NCBI GenBank assembly: GCA_019931185.1
Contig: JAINDK010000070.1
Location: 26,181 to 90,180 of the forward strand
Origin: Bryobacter sp. CoA8 C33
GTDB taxonomy: Bacteria; Acidobacteriota; Terriglobia; Bryobacterales; Bryobacteraceae
DNA: 64,000 nucleotides
Reading direction: 5' to 3'
The position numbers and the translations under genes were made by a program. The notes under the pieces were generated by a model. That model saw only the letters and a program-made list of their open reading frames with translations, made no database searches and had not been told where the DNA came from. Positions 45,201-54,087 of this stretch are shown piece by piece. The first letter of the stretch is position 1; each line of letters starts with the position of its first letter.

Positions 45201-46056
45201 CCTCTATCTAGACAATGGAGCGGACTCCAACTACCACTCCCTCCAGGCCACCTTCCGCAAGCGTTTTGATCAAGCGGGGCTGCTCTTTGGCGGCTCCTAC
45301 ACGCTGGCCAAATCGATCGACAACCTCTCGATCGACCCCGTTGCCGCCACCTCCGGCGGGGGCCTCACCACCACCAACGCCCGCACACCGGCCGACAGCC
45401 GTAACTACGACAACGAGCGCGCCCGCTCCGACTTCGACCAGCGCCACGTCATCAACATGAGCTCCATCTATGAGCTTCCCTTCGGCAAGGGAAAGAAATT
45501 CCTCGGCAATCTCAACCGCCCCGCCAATGTTGTCCTCGGCGGCTGGTCGCTCAATGGTATCTTCACCTACCAGTCCGGTGAGCCATTCACCGTCCGCTCC
45601 GGTGTTCTCACCGCGAACGGCACGGCGCAATCGCGCGCGGCTTTGGCTCCCGGCGTCACGAAGTATCCCGAGGCGCGCTTGCAGGATAAAGCGGGCGTGC
45701 TGGGCCCCGTGCTGTTTCAGGACGCCAGTCAGTTCCGCATTCCCAACCCCGGCGAGCTTGGCATTGGCCGCAACGTCTTTCAGGGCCCCATTTTCTGGAA
45801 CCTCGACCTTGGCATCTCCAAGGGCTTTCAGGTGACGGACCGCGTCCGTCTCACCTTCCGCACCGAGATGTTCAACGCCCTCAACCACGCCAACTTCCGC
45901 AATCCCCGCGACGCCAGCTCCGGCACGCCCTCGATCATCTCCCCGGTCTTCGGGCAAACCTGCTGCGTCACGCTTTCCACGGCCAGTTCCGCCACGACCA
46001 ACCAGAACGGTGAATCCTGGCGCGTCATCCAACTGGCGCTCAAACTCAATTTCTGA
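42274..46056 (+). CDS. Oar-like TonB-dependent receptor with carboxypeptidase-regulatory domain
   Basis: 1260 residues: signal peptide (LLRFLSVFLFALILSAQ), an N-terminal carboxypeptidase-regulatory/TTR-like domain (about 25-110, GGLVNDSSGAVVPGATVTAT), a plug domain (about 115-240, LPLNGRNPLNLL, VTIDGIEANE), and a long beta-barrel ending in WRVIQLALKLNF, an aromatic C-terminus expected for BAM insertion. Receptors of this type import large nutrients such as oligosaccharides or peptides. 53 bp separate it from the PepSY protein gene on the same strand, so they may act together. Confidence 0.92.
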   Translation: MLLRFLSVFLFALILSAQTSTTQLGGLVNDSSGAVVPGATVTATNESTGLRYTQETTAAGQYAFASIPVGSYTLSIDAKGFKKFQLTRIVLQINTPATVNANLEVGAASETIQVEANSETIQTNNATIGNVVERKAIETLPLNGRNPLNLLMYEPGVVQRSGNATNVNGARSGAVNVTIDGIEANESTNPNPTNNIFRLNPDNVQEFKVTTSNPSAEEGRNSGANVSVATRSGTNQFHGTVFEFFRNTALNSNEFFARAQGQAKPIIKLNQYGFELGGPIRKNKTFFFGSWQGQQVNFADPVDKAFGETVDLYTQAALTGAFRYFVVDPRNPLTVNGQRITQNTSALVDQRTGQLVSGVGECAAPGQTNCIATYNIFQNDPLRRGFNQTVRGVLGGYPAPNSFAAGDGLNTGIYAWNSPFRIRGPQYLARVDHVINDKHNLFYRYLGAEQNTLGGDPLNGRPQVLPGFPARGEVFRPAQNHALGLRSTLSPRLVNEFTVGYSRFTFLFTQGEANPLFPNTPRFTFNNVDVDYTASPRTARAVNTIQFINNLTFVTGAHVYKFGANIRFYQHNDQRGDVGGTTLTPAISLSRTVRPPTGFTFPAVSTATTPGIAAADLNRLQGMINDLIGIPAQLSHNFIGDLRSNTFLPFQTGEKTVSLWAQGQRTKQYNFFFQDEWRVRRNVSLAYGVRWEVNAPPTEAGNRVFVPNRNIDGSQGPVSFVQAERWYQNFNWGALAPRLGLTWSPGNSNRFVIRTGYSIAFDPINTFQVTSIASAVPGQIYRCTSPVGGAPTAGCAPVPDVLLGQFPNQLSPPTAQPSTQLIPPASTYNTAPPARIFDQNLKLPTVHMWNFTMQKEFGNGYVASLGYVARRGTRLYRTWDANQVESRPLLPSFLAMQRNVGLGGGCRADGTLANGSPCPGANAVPFIQQGIMTGAFANGAASVTDLNQNAAGNMAVRLEQTTTNARLRPNPQFAQILYLDNGADSNYHSLQATFRKRFDQAGLLFGGSYTLAKSIDNLSIDPVAATSGGGLTTTNARTPADSRNYDNERARSDFDQRHVINMSSIYELPFGKGKKFLGNLNRPANVVLGGWSLNGIFTYQSGEPFTVRSGVLTANGTAQSRAALAPGVTKYPEARLQDKAGVLGPVLFQDASQFRIPNPGELGIGRNVFQGPIFWNLDLGISKGFQVTDRVRLTFRTEMFNALNHANFRNPRDASSGTPSIISPVFGQTCCVTLSTASSATTNQNGESWRVIQLALKLNF

Positions 46057-46109
46057 AGTCCACCCCGTTTTATCCTGAAGAAGCTCTGACCAACCAGTCA
46101 CGTATAGCC

Positions 46110-47192
46110 ATGTTTCGCAAGATTCTCTTCTGGTCCCATCTCTCGCTTGGCGTAGCCTGTAGCCTGATCATCCTGTTGATGTCCCTGACGGGCGTTCTGC
46201 TCACTTATGAGCGGCAGATCATCGCCCGTGCCGAGCGCGGCCCCTGGCAGGTCAAACCAACCGCGGGCCGGGCGCCGCTGCTGGCGCTCTTCCCCGGCAA
46301 TGGCCTCCTAGCCTCGGACACGATCACCGTGCGTTCCTCCCCCACCGAGCCCATTGAGCTCAATCTCGGCAAAAAAGGTGTTTTCTTCGTCGATCCCTAC
46401 AACGCAACCCTGCTGGGTTCACCCAAAAAATCAACTCGCGAATTCTTCAATCAACTTCGCGCTTGGCACCGCTGGCTCTCCCTCCCGGCCGGCAATCGTC
46501 CGCTCGGCAAAGCCATTACCGGGGCCAGCACGCTCGCCTTTGTGATCCTGATTCTCTCCGGACTCTATCTCTGGCTCCCTCGCGTCTTCTCCCTGCAGCA
46601 CCTGCGTCCCATTCTCTGGTTCCGCTCCGGCCTTTCCGGCCGCGCCCGCGATTTCAATTGGCACAACACTCTCGGCTTCTGGGCCGCCCTGCCACTGTTC
46701 TTCATTGCTCTTTCCGCTCTGCCCATCTCCTATGCCTGGGCTAACGGCTTGATCTACACCGTAACCCGTTCCGAGGAACCCAAGCCCGATTCCACTCCAC
46801 CCCCCCAAGGTCCAGCCAGCCTCTACCATCTGGATCGCGCTTTCGCTCTCGCCGCGTCTGAACCGGGCTGGCAAGCAATCTCATTTCGTTTCGGCGGACC
46901 CACGGACAATTTCGTTTTTAATATCGACCGCGGCGACGGCGGTCAGCCACAGTTGAAATCCACCCTTACCGTGGACCGCGAAACTCTCGCCATCCTCCGG
47001 CACGACCGTTTTTCTCAACTCAACACGGGCCGCCGCGTCCGCCTGTTCAGCCGCTTCCTCCATACCGGGGAAAGCCTCGGCTTGGCCGGACAAACCCTTG
47101 CCGGCGTCGCCTCGGCCGCCGCCGTTCTCCTCGCGATAACCGGCCTGACGCTCTCCTGGCGCCGCTTTACCGCCTGGCGCCGCCGTGGCTAA
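46110..47192 (+). CDS. PepSY-associated transmembrane protein
   Basis: 360 residues with four membrane helices: near 15-35 (VACSLIILLMSLTGVLLTYE), 140-160, 195-215 and 330-350. Conserved HRWLSLP and WHNTLGFWAALPLFFIALSA motifs place it in the PepSY_TM family. Members often accompany siderophore receptors and may reduce ferric complexes. Following a TonB receptor, it may process the imported ligand. It overlaps the convergent pyruvyl-transferase gene by 4 bp. Confidence 0.85.
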   Translation: MFRKILFWSHLSLGVACSLIILLMSLTGVLLTYERQIIARAERGPWQVKPTAGRAPLLALFPGNGLLASDTITVRSSPTEPIELNLGKKGVFFVDPYNATLLGSPKKSTREFFNQLRAWHRWLSLPAGNRPLGKAITGASTLAFVILILSGLYLWLPRVFSLQHLRPILWFRSGLSGRARDFNWHNTLGFWAALPLFFIALSALPISYAWANGLIYTVTRSEEPKPDSTPPPQGPASLYHLDRAFALAASEPGWQAISFRFGGPTDNFVFNIDRGDGGQPQLKSTLTVDRETLAILRHDRFSQLNTGRRVRLFSRFLHTGESLGLAGQTLAGVASAAAVLLAITGLTLSWRRFTAWRRRG

Positions 47193-48502
47193 CCCGCCAG
47201 CGCGGCCAGCTTCACCCGCTCGACCATCGCCTTCTGCCGCGCCTCGACCCTGGCCATGATCTTTGTTACCTCGGCCCGCGCCTCCGCTGGCCTGTTGACG
47301 ACCCGCTGCAATCTCCGCCAGAGTTGCTCCCCGCTCGTCTCCTCCACCTCAAAAAACCAGTGATCCGCCCCGATATCCCGGTACATCTGCCCCTTACAGG
47401 TGTCGGTCGGCTGCCGCACATAAAACGTTGGCGTTCCCACTTTCAGGGCGATCAGCGGCGAATGGCATTCCACGCTAACCACGGCGGCGGCCCGGGCGTA
47501 GATGGAAGCAGCCTCATCCGGCAACCAATAAGTTTCCCGCCACACCACGTTCTTCTTCACATCCTCGGGCAGCGGGTCCACCAGTACCTGCTTGCCCAAT
47601 TCGACCTCGTAGGTCATCTCGGCGCACACCATCACCTTGTGGCCGGTCTCGCGCACATAGCGCACCATCATGTCGCGCAGCTTGGCGTGGTCTGTTTCGG
47701 TGGTGCGCTTGTTGATGGCATCGCGCACATCGTCGGCGGGCACCCGCGCCTCGTTACGGATCTTGTAATAGGGCGTGTAGCGCAGCCGTGGAATCACGCT
47801 GATGAACTGGCTCTCCTCGAGGCCGCGGCTTCGCAGCCAGGCCCAACCCCTTTCGTCGTCCCGCAGCTTCATTCCCAACTGAGCATCCGGTCCAAACTCG
47901 ACAACCGGCGCCTTGACTCGTTGCTGCCGCAAGTAGTCGCGCGTAATCGTATCGCGGCAGAAGAAAAAGGCCACGCGGTCAATCAGGTAGCGCAGATCGG
48001 CGTCGAGATGTCCTGGCGGCAGGGCGAGTGCTCTTGCCCGCAGACTCTTGAGCGTCCCGCCTTCGGGATCGCGGCCCGGGGTCAAGCCCGAGACGGGGTC
48101 GAGACTTACACCGAAGACGCCCACGGGCTTTCCCGTCGCCTTTAGAAAGGCCAGTGCGTGCCCGCTTGCCGGAAACCCCGAGCCCGATCCGCTCAGATAG
48201 AGATCCGTTCCGGCCCAGGCCCGTGCGAGTTCCGGCGTGGTTGGTTTTCCCTCAGGCGAGACGGTCCCTTCGACAAACTTCAACTTGGGGAAGCCGCGCT
48301 CGAGCAGTTGCCGCGAGCCATGCTCCAGCTTGCCGGGCCACAGGGTGACTTCGGCCTCGGGCAGATACTTCTCGATCAGGCTCAACGCTCCCGGGGTGTG
48401 GCCGATGTCGCCGATGTTGACGCTCTGCCAGGAACTGCGCAGGAGGATTTTCGGCGCCCGCCCTTGACCAGCCAGCGCCATTAGAAGGGATCTTCTGAGC
48501 AT
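47189..48502 (-). CDS. Polysaccharide pyruvyl transferase family protein
   Basis: 437 residues. After a short hydrophobic start comes LLRSSWQSVNIGDIGHTPGA, the pyruvyl-transferase-family N-terminus, with GTDLYLSGSGSGFP, FFFCRDTITRDYL and, near the C-terminus, VVSVECHSPLIALKVGTPTF (the His/Ser-x-Lys region of PS_pyruv_trans). Members add pyruvate ketals to polysaccharide sugars using PEP. The leading hydrophobic stretch suggests export, unusual for a cytoplasmic PEP-using enzyme, so a different role is possible. Confidence 0.8.
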   Translation of the reverse strand: MLRRSLLMALAGQGRAPKILLRSSWQSVNIGDIGHTPGALSLIEKYLPEAEVTLWPGKLEHGSRQLLERGFPKLKFVEGTVSPEGKPTTPELARAWAGTDLYLSGSGSGFPASGHALAFLKATGKPVGVFGVSLDPVSGLTPGRDPEGGTLKSLRARALALPPGHLDADLRYLIDRVAFFFCRDTITRDYLRQQRVKAPVVEFGPDAQLGMKLRDDERGWAWLRSRGLEESQFISVIPRLRYTPYYKIRNEARVPADDVRDAINKRTTETDHAKLRDMMVRYVRETGHKVMVCAEMTYEVELGKQVLVDPLPEDVKKNVVWRETYWLPDEAASIYARAAAVVSVECHSPLIALKVGTPTFYVRQPTDTCKGQMYRDIGADHWFFEVEETSGEQLWRRLQRVVNRPAEARAEVTKIMARVEARQKAMVERVKLAALAG

Positions 48503-48516
48503 CGGTTTTCTCCGAA

Positions 48517-51500
48517 TCAGAATGTCATCCGCAGGCCCACTTGCGTACGTCTGGCTTCGAGCGAGCTGAGGACCCGTCCGAAGTTCGCATTGACATTCTG
48601 GCCTGCCGCGTTGGGGCTGAAGGAGACATTGGGGCTGTTGTAGTTCACGGTGTTGAGCGCATTGAAGAATTCCGCCCGCGCTTCGAGGCGGAATCTCTCC
48701 CGGAAGCTAAAGGTCTTGAACAGCGAAAAGCTCACGTCCGTCAGGCCAGGGCCACGGGTGCGCGGCAGCGTCCGCGGCGCATTCCCGATCGTGAAGTTGG
48801 CGGGGTTCGCAAACGCATCAATATCAAACCACCGTACCGGTGTCCTCTGGTCGGCCGGCAGCGTCGGGTCCCGCAGCACGTTCGGATAGTTGATGCCCGT
48901 GAAGTTATTCGCTCCTCGCACCGCCAGCGGCAGCCCGCTTTGGAACGTCCCGATCCCGTTCAACTGCCAACCCCCCAGCAGCGCATTCACCAAAACCGGC
49001 GATGACTTCAGCCACGTCTTGCCCCGGCCCACCGGCAATTCATACACTCCCGAGATCACCGCCCGGCTCGCAATATCGTCCTGGTCAATCGACCGGTCCA
49101 GCCGCCGGTTAAACCGTCCCAGCCGGTACTCGCTGGCGCAGGTGTCACCACTGTTGCCGCCCCCGATGGCCGAACACTCGCTCATCAGTTTCGCCTTCGT
49201 GTAATTGAACATCATCGACAGATCCCGCGCAAAGCGCTTCTCCACCGAGATCTGAAACGCGTGATAGCTCGTCGGTAAATTCGGCGCCGCCCACGTGTCC
49301 ACCCGCAGGTAATCCGGATACGGCAACAGCGTCTGGCTCCGCGCCACCGTCGCCCCGCTCAAAGCCCCCGTCGCAATCTGCCCGCGGAAGGGATTCGGTA
49401 CGGAGTCCTGCAGAGCCAGCCCGAGGGAGAAGAACTGCGGATCCAGCTGATTCAGGTTGTAGTTGCCGCCGAAGAGCTTCGTCCCCTTGTTCCCCACATA
49501 GGCCAGCTGCACCGTCCAGCCCTGCCATAGCGAACGCTGCACCGCGAAGTTCCACTGCTGCGTATAGCCCGTCGGCGAGTTGCGATCCTGGGCCCTTACG
49601 TTTTGCCCGCGAAACGCTCCCGCCCCGCCGGCCGGCCCCAGCGGCTGCAACACCGCCGGCGGCCCCTCGGCAAACTTGAAAGCCCGCTGCGGCACCCCGC
49701 TCGGCGCCTGAAACTGTGTATCCACCGAGAAGCCCAGCGCATTCTGGTTATCCGGCACTATCGCCCCGCTCTCAATCGGCAGATAAATCAAACCATACCC
49801 GCCGCGGATCGCCGTCTTACCGTCCCCCTTCGGGTCCCACGCAAAGCCGATGCGCGGCCCAAGATTGTTGCGGTCCACGTTGATAAACGATGCCGGCTCA
49901 TCCTTGCCCGAATACTTCAATACGCCCAGTAGTCCCGTCTGCGAATTCACCGCGAACGGGTCGAAGTTCGAGTGCCGGTTGTGAATCTCGCGAAAGCCCC
50001 AACTGATGTCGTAGCGCAGGCCCACGTTCAACGTCAGCCGCGAGGTCAGCTTCCAGTCATCCTGCACATACAATCCCAATGGCGTCGCCCGCGCCTGAAA
50101 GAAGGGCCGAAACCCCAGCGTCCCACTCGATACCTCGCCCAGCAAGAACGTCGCCAGCCCCACCCCCGTGCCCGCCGGCACCAGCGGATTACCGGTCAGC
50201 GCCGGCGTGAATTGAAAATTCCCCGACGGGTTCAACCGGTTGATGAAACTGTTGCGCCAGTCCCGGTAATCGGCCCCAAACTTGATGTTGTGCCGTCCGG
50301 CGACAATGCTGTACTGGTCCACCACCTGCCAGATATTCTGCGCCCGCAAACCTCCCGAAAAGCTCGCATTCCCGATCGAGAGAAACCCCGTGATCTGCAC
50401 CGGCGGAAACGCATCCCGCGGAATAATCGACGGATAACCCAGCCTCTCCGGCCAGTTCTGGTCAAAGCTCGGATGCAGAAACGGCAAATACTGCCGCGTT
50501 ACCCCCGCCCTCAACTCGTTCACCATCCGGCTCCCGATCGTCTTCGTCCAGGCGAACACCGCGTTGTGGTTGTCGCGCTGGTCATTCCGCGCCCCTGGGT
50601 CCGCCGCCCCCAATCCCCATCCCGCGTTCTGCAGGATGTTCCAGGTAAACGAATAGCGGAAGAACAGGTTGTTCGTGTCATTGATCCGGTGGTCCACTCG
50701 ATTTGTCACCACCGTCTGGTTCGAGGTCGATTTGGCCAGCGACACAAAGTTATTCACTTGCGTCACCGGGTCGGTCGGCGTGGCATTGGCCGCCGGCATG
50801 AACGGCAATACCCGCATCGCGAGCGCATCCATCCGGTTCCGCGGCACCACATTGCCCACAAACGGATCCCGTATAAATCCGCTTCCCGCTGGATTGGCCC
50901 GCGTCGTCGCCGGGTCAAAGACCGGGATCACCGCCCCCCGCGCATCGAAGGTCCGCGAAAAATCCCCGGTCTTTTGCAGCTCTGTCGCCACGGTGCCGAT
51001 TTGCGGCGCCCCGGTCGACCGCCACAGCCACTGCTCCCAGCCCGTGAAGAAAAAGGTCCGGTTTCGCCCGTCATACAGCTTCGGGATCCATACCCGTCCC
51101 CCCACCGTTCCGCCGTACTGGTTGTAGCGCAGCACCTGCTTCGTCCTGCCCGTCCGCGGGTCCGGCTGCGTTGAAAATGCATTCCGCGCATCGAGTGCAT
51201 CATTGCGCAGAAATTCATACAGCGACCCATGAAATTCATTCCCCCCCGATTTCGTCACCACGTTCACCACACCGCCCGAAGTCTGCCCATATTCGGCCTT
51301 GATCGAACTCGTCTCCACCCGAAACTCCTGCACCGAGTCCGACATTGGCACCACCGAAATCTCGTTGTGCACCGCCGCCGTATTCGACACCCCATCGAGG
51401 AAGAATTGGTTGCCGTACGCCGGCCCTCCGTTGATCCTCATCTGCGAGAACGCCTGGTTATTCACCTCGGCAAAACCATCCGTCGAGTTCGACCGCGGCA

Positions 51501-51978
51501 CCACCCCCGGCACCATCTTCACCAGATTGAACACATGCCGCCCGTTCAATGGCAAATCGGCAATCCGCTTCTGCTCGATCACCGCTCCCAGTGACGAGTC
51601 CTCCACCTGAATCCGCGGCACCTCCGCCTTCACCTCAATGGCCTCACTCACGTTGCCAATCTCCAGCGTGAAGTCCAGCCGCAAGCGCTGCGCCACCTCC
51701 ACGCCTACCCCGCTCCGCTGCACTTTCTTAAACCCCGCCGCCTCCGCCACCACCATGAATTCCCCGATCGGCACGTTCGGAATCACGTAGACACCCGACT
51801 CATTCGTCGTCGCCTTATATGTCAGCCCCGTCGCCGCCGCCTTCGCCGTGATGCTGACATTCGCCGTCGGCGCCCCCGCCGGGTCTGTTACTGTTCCTGT
51901 AATCGTTCCGAGCGCGGTTTGCGCCATCACCGGCAGCACTCCCGCCGCCACAATTCCTACAAGAATTCGAAGCCACAT
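48517..51978 (-). CDS. Oar-like TonB-dependent receptor
   Basis: About 1153 residues from ATG 51978. A TTG at 51987 with GAGGGA 5 bp upstream is an equally credible start. Signal peptide (LRILVGIVAAGVLPVMAQ), carboxypeptidase-regulatory domain (about 25-105, TGTVTDPAGAPTANVSITAK), plug (IADLPLNGRHVFNLVKMVPG), and a barrel ending RTQVGLRMTF, a normal aromatic terminus. No iron-box or obvious ligand clue. Its first 236 bp and 60 bp of upstream DNA are duplicated at 54931-55226. The upstream regulator-like gene seen at the second copy has been deleted here. Confidence 0.92.
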   Translation of the reverse strand: MWLRILVGIVAAGVLPVMAQTALGTITGTVTDPAGAPTANVSITAKAAATGLTYKATTNESGVYVIPNVPIGEFMVVAEAAGFKKVQRSGVGVEVAQRLRLDFTLEIGNVSEAIEVKAEVPRIQVEDSSLGAVIEQKRIADLPLNGRHVFNLVKMVPGVVPRSNSTDGFAEVNNQAFSQMRINGGPAYGNQFFLDGVSNTAAVHNEISVVPMSDSVQEFRVETSSIKAEYGQTSGGVVNVVTKSGGNEFHGSLYEFLRNDALDARNAFSTQPDPRTGRTKQVLRYNQYGGTVGGRVWIPKLYDGRNRTFFFTGWEQWLWRSTGAPQIGTVATELQKTGDFSRTFDARGAVIPVFDPATTRANPAGSGFIRDPFVGNVVPRNRMDALAMRVLPFMPAANATPTDPVTQVNNFVSLAKSTSNQTVVTNRVDHRINDTNNLFFRYSFTWNILQNAGWGLGAADPGARNDQRDNHNAVFAWTKTIGSRMVNELRAGVTRQYLPFLHPSFDQNWPERLGYPSIIPRDAFPPVQITGFLSIGNASFSGGLRAQNIWQVVDQYSIVAGRHNIKFGADYRDWRNSFINRLNPSGNFQFTPALTGNPLVPAGTGVGLATFLLGEVSSGTLGFRPFFQARATPLGLYVQDDWKLTSRLTLNVGLRYDISWGFREIHNRHSNFDPFAVNSQTGLLGVLKYSGKDEPASFINVDRNNLGPRIGFAWDPKGDGKTAIRGGYGLIYLPIESGAIVPDNQNALGFSVDTQFQAPSGVPQRAFKFAEGPPAVLQPLGPAGGAGAFRGQNVRAQDRNSPTGYTQQWNFAVQRSLWQGWTVQLAYVGNKGTKLFGGNYNLNQLDPQFFSLGLALQDSVPNPFRGQIATGALSGATVARSQTLLPYPDYLRVDTWAAPNLPTSYHAFQISVEKRFARDLSMMFNYTKAKLMSECSAIGGGNSGDTCASEYRLGRFNRRLDRSIDQDDIASRAVISGVYELPVGRGKTWLKSSPVLVNALLGGWQLNGIGTFQSGLPLAVRGANNFTGINYPNVLRDPTLPADQRTPVRWFDIDAFANPANFTIGNAPRTLPRTRGPGLTDVSFSLFKTFSFRERFRLEARAEFFNALNTVNYNSPNVSFSPNAAGQNVNANFGRVLSSLEARRTQVGLRMTF

Positions 51979-52038
51979 AGCTGTCAAGTCTATCCCTCAA
52001 TCCAGCCCCAACGCTAGTTCCCACCGGTGCCGGAACGT
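51743..52038. repeat. Duplicated receptor 5' segment, copy A
   Basis: 296 bp spanning codons of the receptor signal and carboxypeptidase-regulatory domain plus upstream DNA. The same 296 bp recur at 54931-55226 in the same orientation, offset 3188 bp, with six differences by eye and no indels. Homology resumes further right after deletions, so this is the left part of a larger duplicated unit. Confidence 0.95.
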
Positions 52039-52277
52039 CCCAGTCCTTCCGTCAGGCGCGTCTCTCCCTGTCCTTCACCGCCGGCGAAGTCTTCTCCGTC
52101 CGCAAACTCGCCGCCCAGCTCCGCCAGCGTCTCGAAGGTTACTGTGAAGGTGCCGGCCCCCAGGATCCCATCACCCTCTCGCTTCCGCTTCGATCCTACG
52201 CCCCGCAATTCAGCCCGCGCGAGATTCCCCGCGTCCCACCCCGCTCTATCGCTTCGCGTTACGATGCGGATCAGAGG
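52039..52277 (+). pseudogene. Internally deleted regulator-like gene remnant, copy A
   Basis: This stretch matches the regulator-like pseudogene of copy B in blocks: 52040-52095 equals 55325-55380; 52097 on equals 55463 on, through DPITLSLPLRSYAPQF; and about 52231-52277 equals 56724-56770. The missing pieces are about 98, 82 and 1100 bp. What is left reads SRQARLSLSFTAGEVF and SVRKLAAQLRQRLEGY in frame, with no start codon. The last block supplies the AGAGG site used by the next gene. Confidence 0.8.
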
Positions 52278-52287
52278 CAAAACCGAT

Positions 52288-53196
52288 ATGCGCGGCTTGA
52301 CCCGCTTCTCATTTATACTCGCCCTGTCCCTGACGGTCCCCTTTGCTGCTCCGGCTGCCAACCCCTATATCTGGGCCGAATACGATGCCGGCACATTGAA
52401 AAATTTCAGCCTCTTTCTGGGTGGCAACCCCAGGGAAGATGAGTTTTTTCGCGGCGTCAGCCAGCGCCTGCCAGGAAAGCTGACCCAGGACGATTGGCCG
52501 ACTCTCCTGCGCACCCACCCGCCGGTCTTCATCCTCACGGCCCAGGGTCTTTTGAAAACCACTGCTGTTGCCGTTGAAGTGACAGCCGTCAGATCGCTGA
52601 AAATCGATACCGCTTCCATCTCATATCAACCATCGGCCATCGAGGTGAAGCAACTGCGCAGCAGCGGCATCGCACGCATCGGCCAACCCTTCCCCCCGGC
52701 CGCCAAGCTCACCAACATCCCCGACAAAAATGCTCTCCCCCCCGCCTTGGCTTCCATTCCCGGGCAACTCCACGCCTTTGTCGCCCAACGCCTCGGAACC
52801 AAAAAATCCCGCCTCGCCAAGCTCGATATCCAACCAAGAGATTTCTCCTTCGCCCCCTTTCTCTCGCCGCGCGGCCCGCGCTGGCTCGCTTGGTACTCTG
52901 ATCACCGTCACCGCGAACGCCGGCAGCAAGACTCCGGCACCGAGGATTTCGTCTTCGCCGCTGTCCTCAATCCACGGGGTGCCGTCGAGGAAATCCTGCG
53001 TGGCCCCAAATTTATCTATACCGAGGGTGACTCGGCCGAAAGCTGGACCCCGGTTTTCCGGGCCGACCTTGACGCCAAGGGTCACGAGGAAATCATTGCC
53101 GACGTTCCTTACTACGAGGGCAAGCGTATCTACCGCTACTCCTTAAGGCCCGTAAAGGGTTTTACCGAAAGCTTCCTGCTCTACGATGGCTCCTGA
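52288..53196 (+). CDS. Secreted protein of unknown function
   Basis: About 302 residues from ATG 52288, with AGAGG 10 bp upstream; ATG 52264 is an alternative. Signal peptide RFSFILALSLTVPFAAPAA. The rest has NPYIWAEYDAGTLKNFSLFL, repeated strand-like segments and a C-terminal block DAKGHEEIIADVPYYEGKRI resembling FG-GAP/VCBS-type phrases for external beta structure. I do not recognise the family. Orientation away from the receptor, across the deleted-regulator remnant, could place it under the same regulatory DNA. Confidence 0.6.
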   Translation: MRGLTRFSFILALSLTVPFAAPAANPYIWAEYDAGTLKNFSLFLGGNPREDEFFRGVSQRLPGKLTQDDWPTLLRTHPPVFILTAQGLLKTTAVAVEVTAVRSLKIDTASISYQPSAIEVKQLRSSGIARIGQPFPPAAKLTNIPDKNALPPALASIPGQLHAFVAQRLGTKKSRLAKLDIQPRDFSFAPFLSPRGPRWLAWYSDHRHRERRQQDSGTEDFVFAAVLNPRGAVEEILRGPKFIYTEGDSAESWTPVFRADLDAKGHEEIIADVPYYEGKRIYRYSLRPVKGFTESFLLYDGS

Positions 53197-53319
53197 CCCA
53201 CTTCCCCTGCCCAACCTGAAAACAGGATGAACAGAACGGCAGTTGATTTTCTGGCTGCGCCAATTGCCTGTGGTATCTTATAGGTCATCAAAATCAATTT
53301 CTGCTCTTTGGAGGGTTTT

Positions 53320-53901
53320 ATGAAAAACAACTTTGGTTTTTTTGCATTCATAGTGCTTCTGGCTGCCCTGCCCGCTTCCGCTGCTTTGATCAATGTGGCC
53401 GCTTCCGCTAATGGCGGAGTCGCCAGCCAGAGTTCCACGGCGTCCGGGGATACAGCCATGTTTGGCCCCCAGTGGGTAAACGACGGCGATCCCAGTGGAA
53501 ACTACATGATTCTCGGACATATTCAGCACACGGAGGAAGAGCAGGATCCTTGGGTTCAGGTGTTGTTCAACCAAACCTATTCAATTCAAGCTTTCACCTT
53601 GTACAACCGGCAAGATTGCTGCCAGGATCGGGCCAAAAACACCCGATTTGAGCTTCTGCTGGGTGCGACCTCAGTGTGGTCCTTAGATCTAACCAACCTC
53701 GTTTGGCCTAGCTACACTGGTTCATTCGGCTCTACCCCTGTCAACGCGGATCGCTTCCGCGTTACCCTGCTTGGCACAAATGCTCTCCACCTGGGAGAAA
53801 TCGAGGTGTTTGCCAACGTGTCGGATGTTCCCGAGCCCACCACGTATGCCCTAATGGGTGCTGGCCTCGGTGCACTCGCCTTCTTCCGCCGCCGCAAATA
53901 G
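53320..53901 (+). CDS. PEP-CTERM protein with F5/8-type-C-like domain
   Basis: 193 residues starting at ATG 53320, preceded by GGAGGG. A signal peptide (GFFAFIVLLAALPASAA) leads to a galactose-binding-like (discoidin) domain, LINVAASANGGVASQSST through LGEIEVFANV. The C-terminus VPEPTTYALMGAGLGALAFF plus RRRK is a complete PEP-CTERM sorting signal, normally removed by exosortase and linked to exopolysaccharide-producing species. It is likely surface- or matrix-associated. Confidence 0.9.
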   Translation: MKNNFGFFAFIVLLAALPASAALINVAASANGGVASQSSTASGDTAMFGPQWVNDGDPSGNYMILGHIQHTEEEQDPWVQVLFNQTYSIQAFTLYNRQDCCQDRAKNTRFELLLGATSVWSLDLTNLVWPSYTGSFGSTPVNADRFRVTLLGTNALHLGEIEVFANVSDVPEPTTYALMGAGLGALAFFRRRK

Positions 53902-54087
53902 GTTTCCGCCACGATCGCCGCCAGCTATAGGCAAGGCCGGCAGGCCGGCTTCTTCCCTAAGATGATCAAGCAGAATTCGCGCAGCCGGAGTACTCAAGCA
54001 TCAGACTTTCGCCCTGTCCCAACACGGCGCCAGCCCTTCACGCACAGTTCTCTCTACCACTAATATGCTCAGTCCACTGTAACGACT

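Noticed and set aside
49972..51174. 400-codon plus-strand frame antisense to the second receptor
   Set aside because: Arg/Pro/His-rich translation typical of antisense frames in high-GC genes.
52039..52277. Copy A remnant as a MITE or small mobile element
   Set aside because: No terminal inverted repeats or target duplications. Block alignment with copy B shows it is a deletion derivative of a larger gene.
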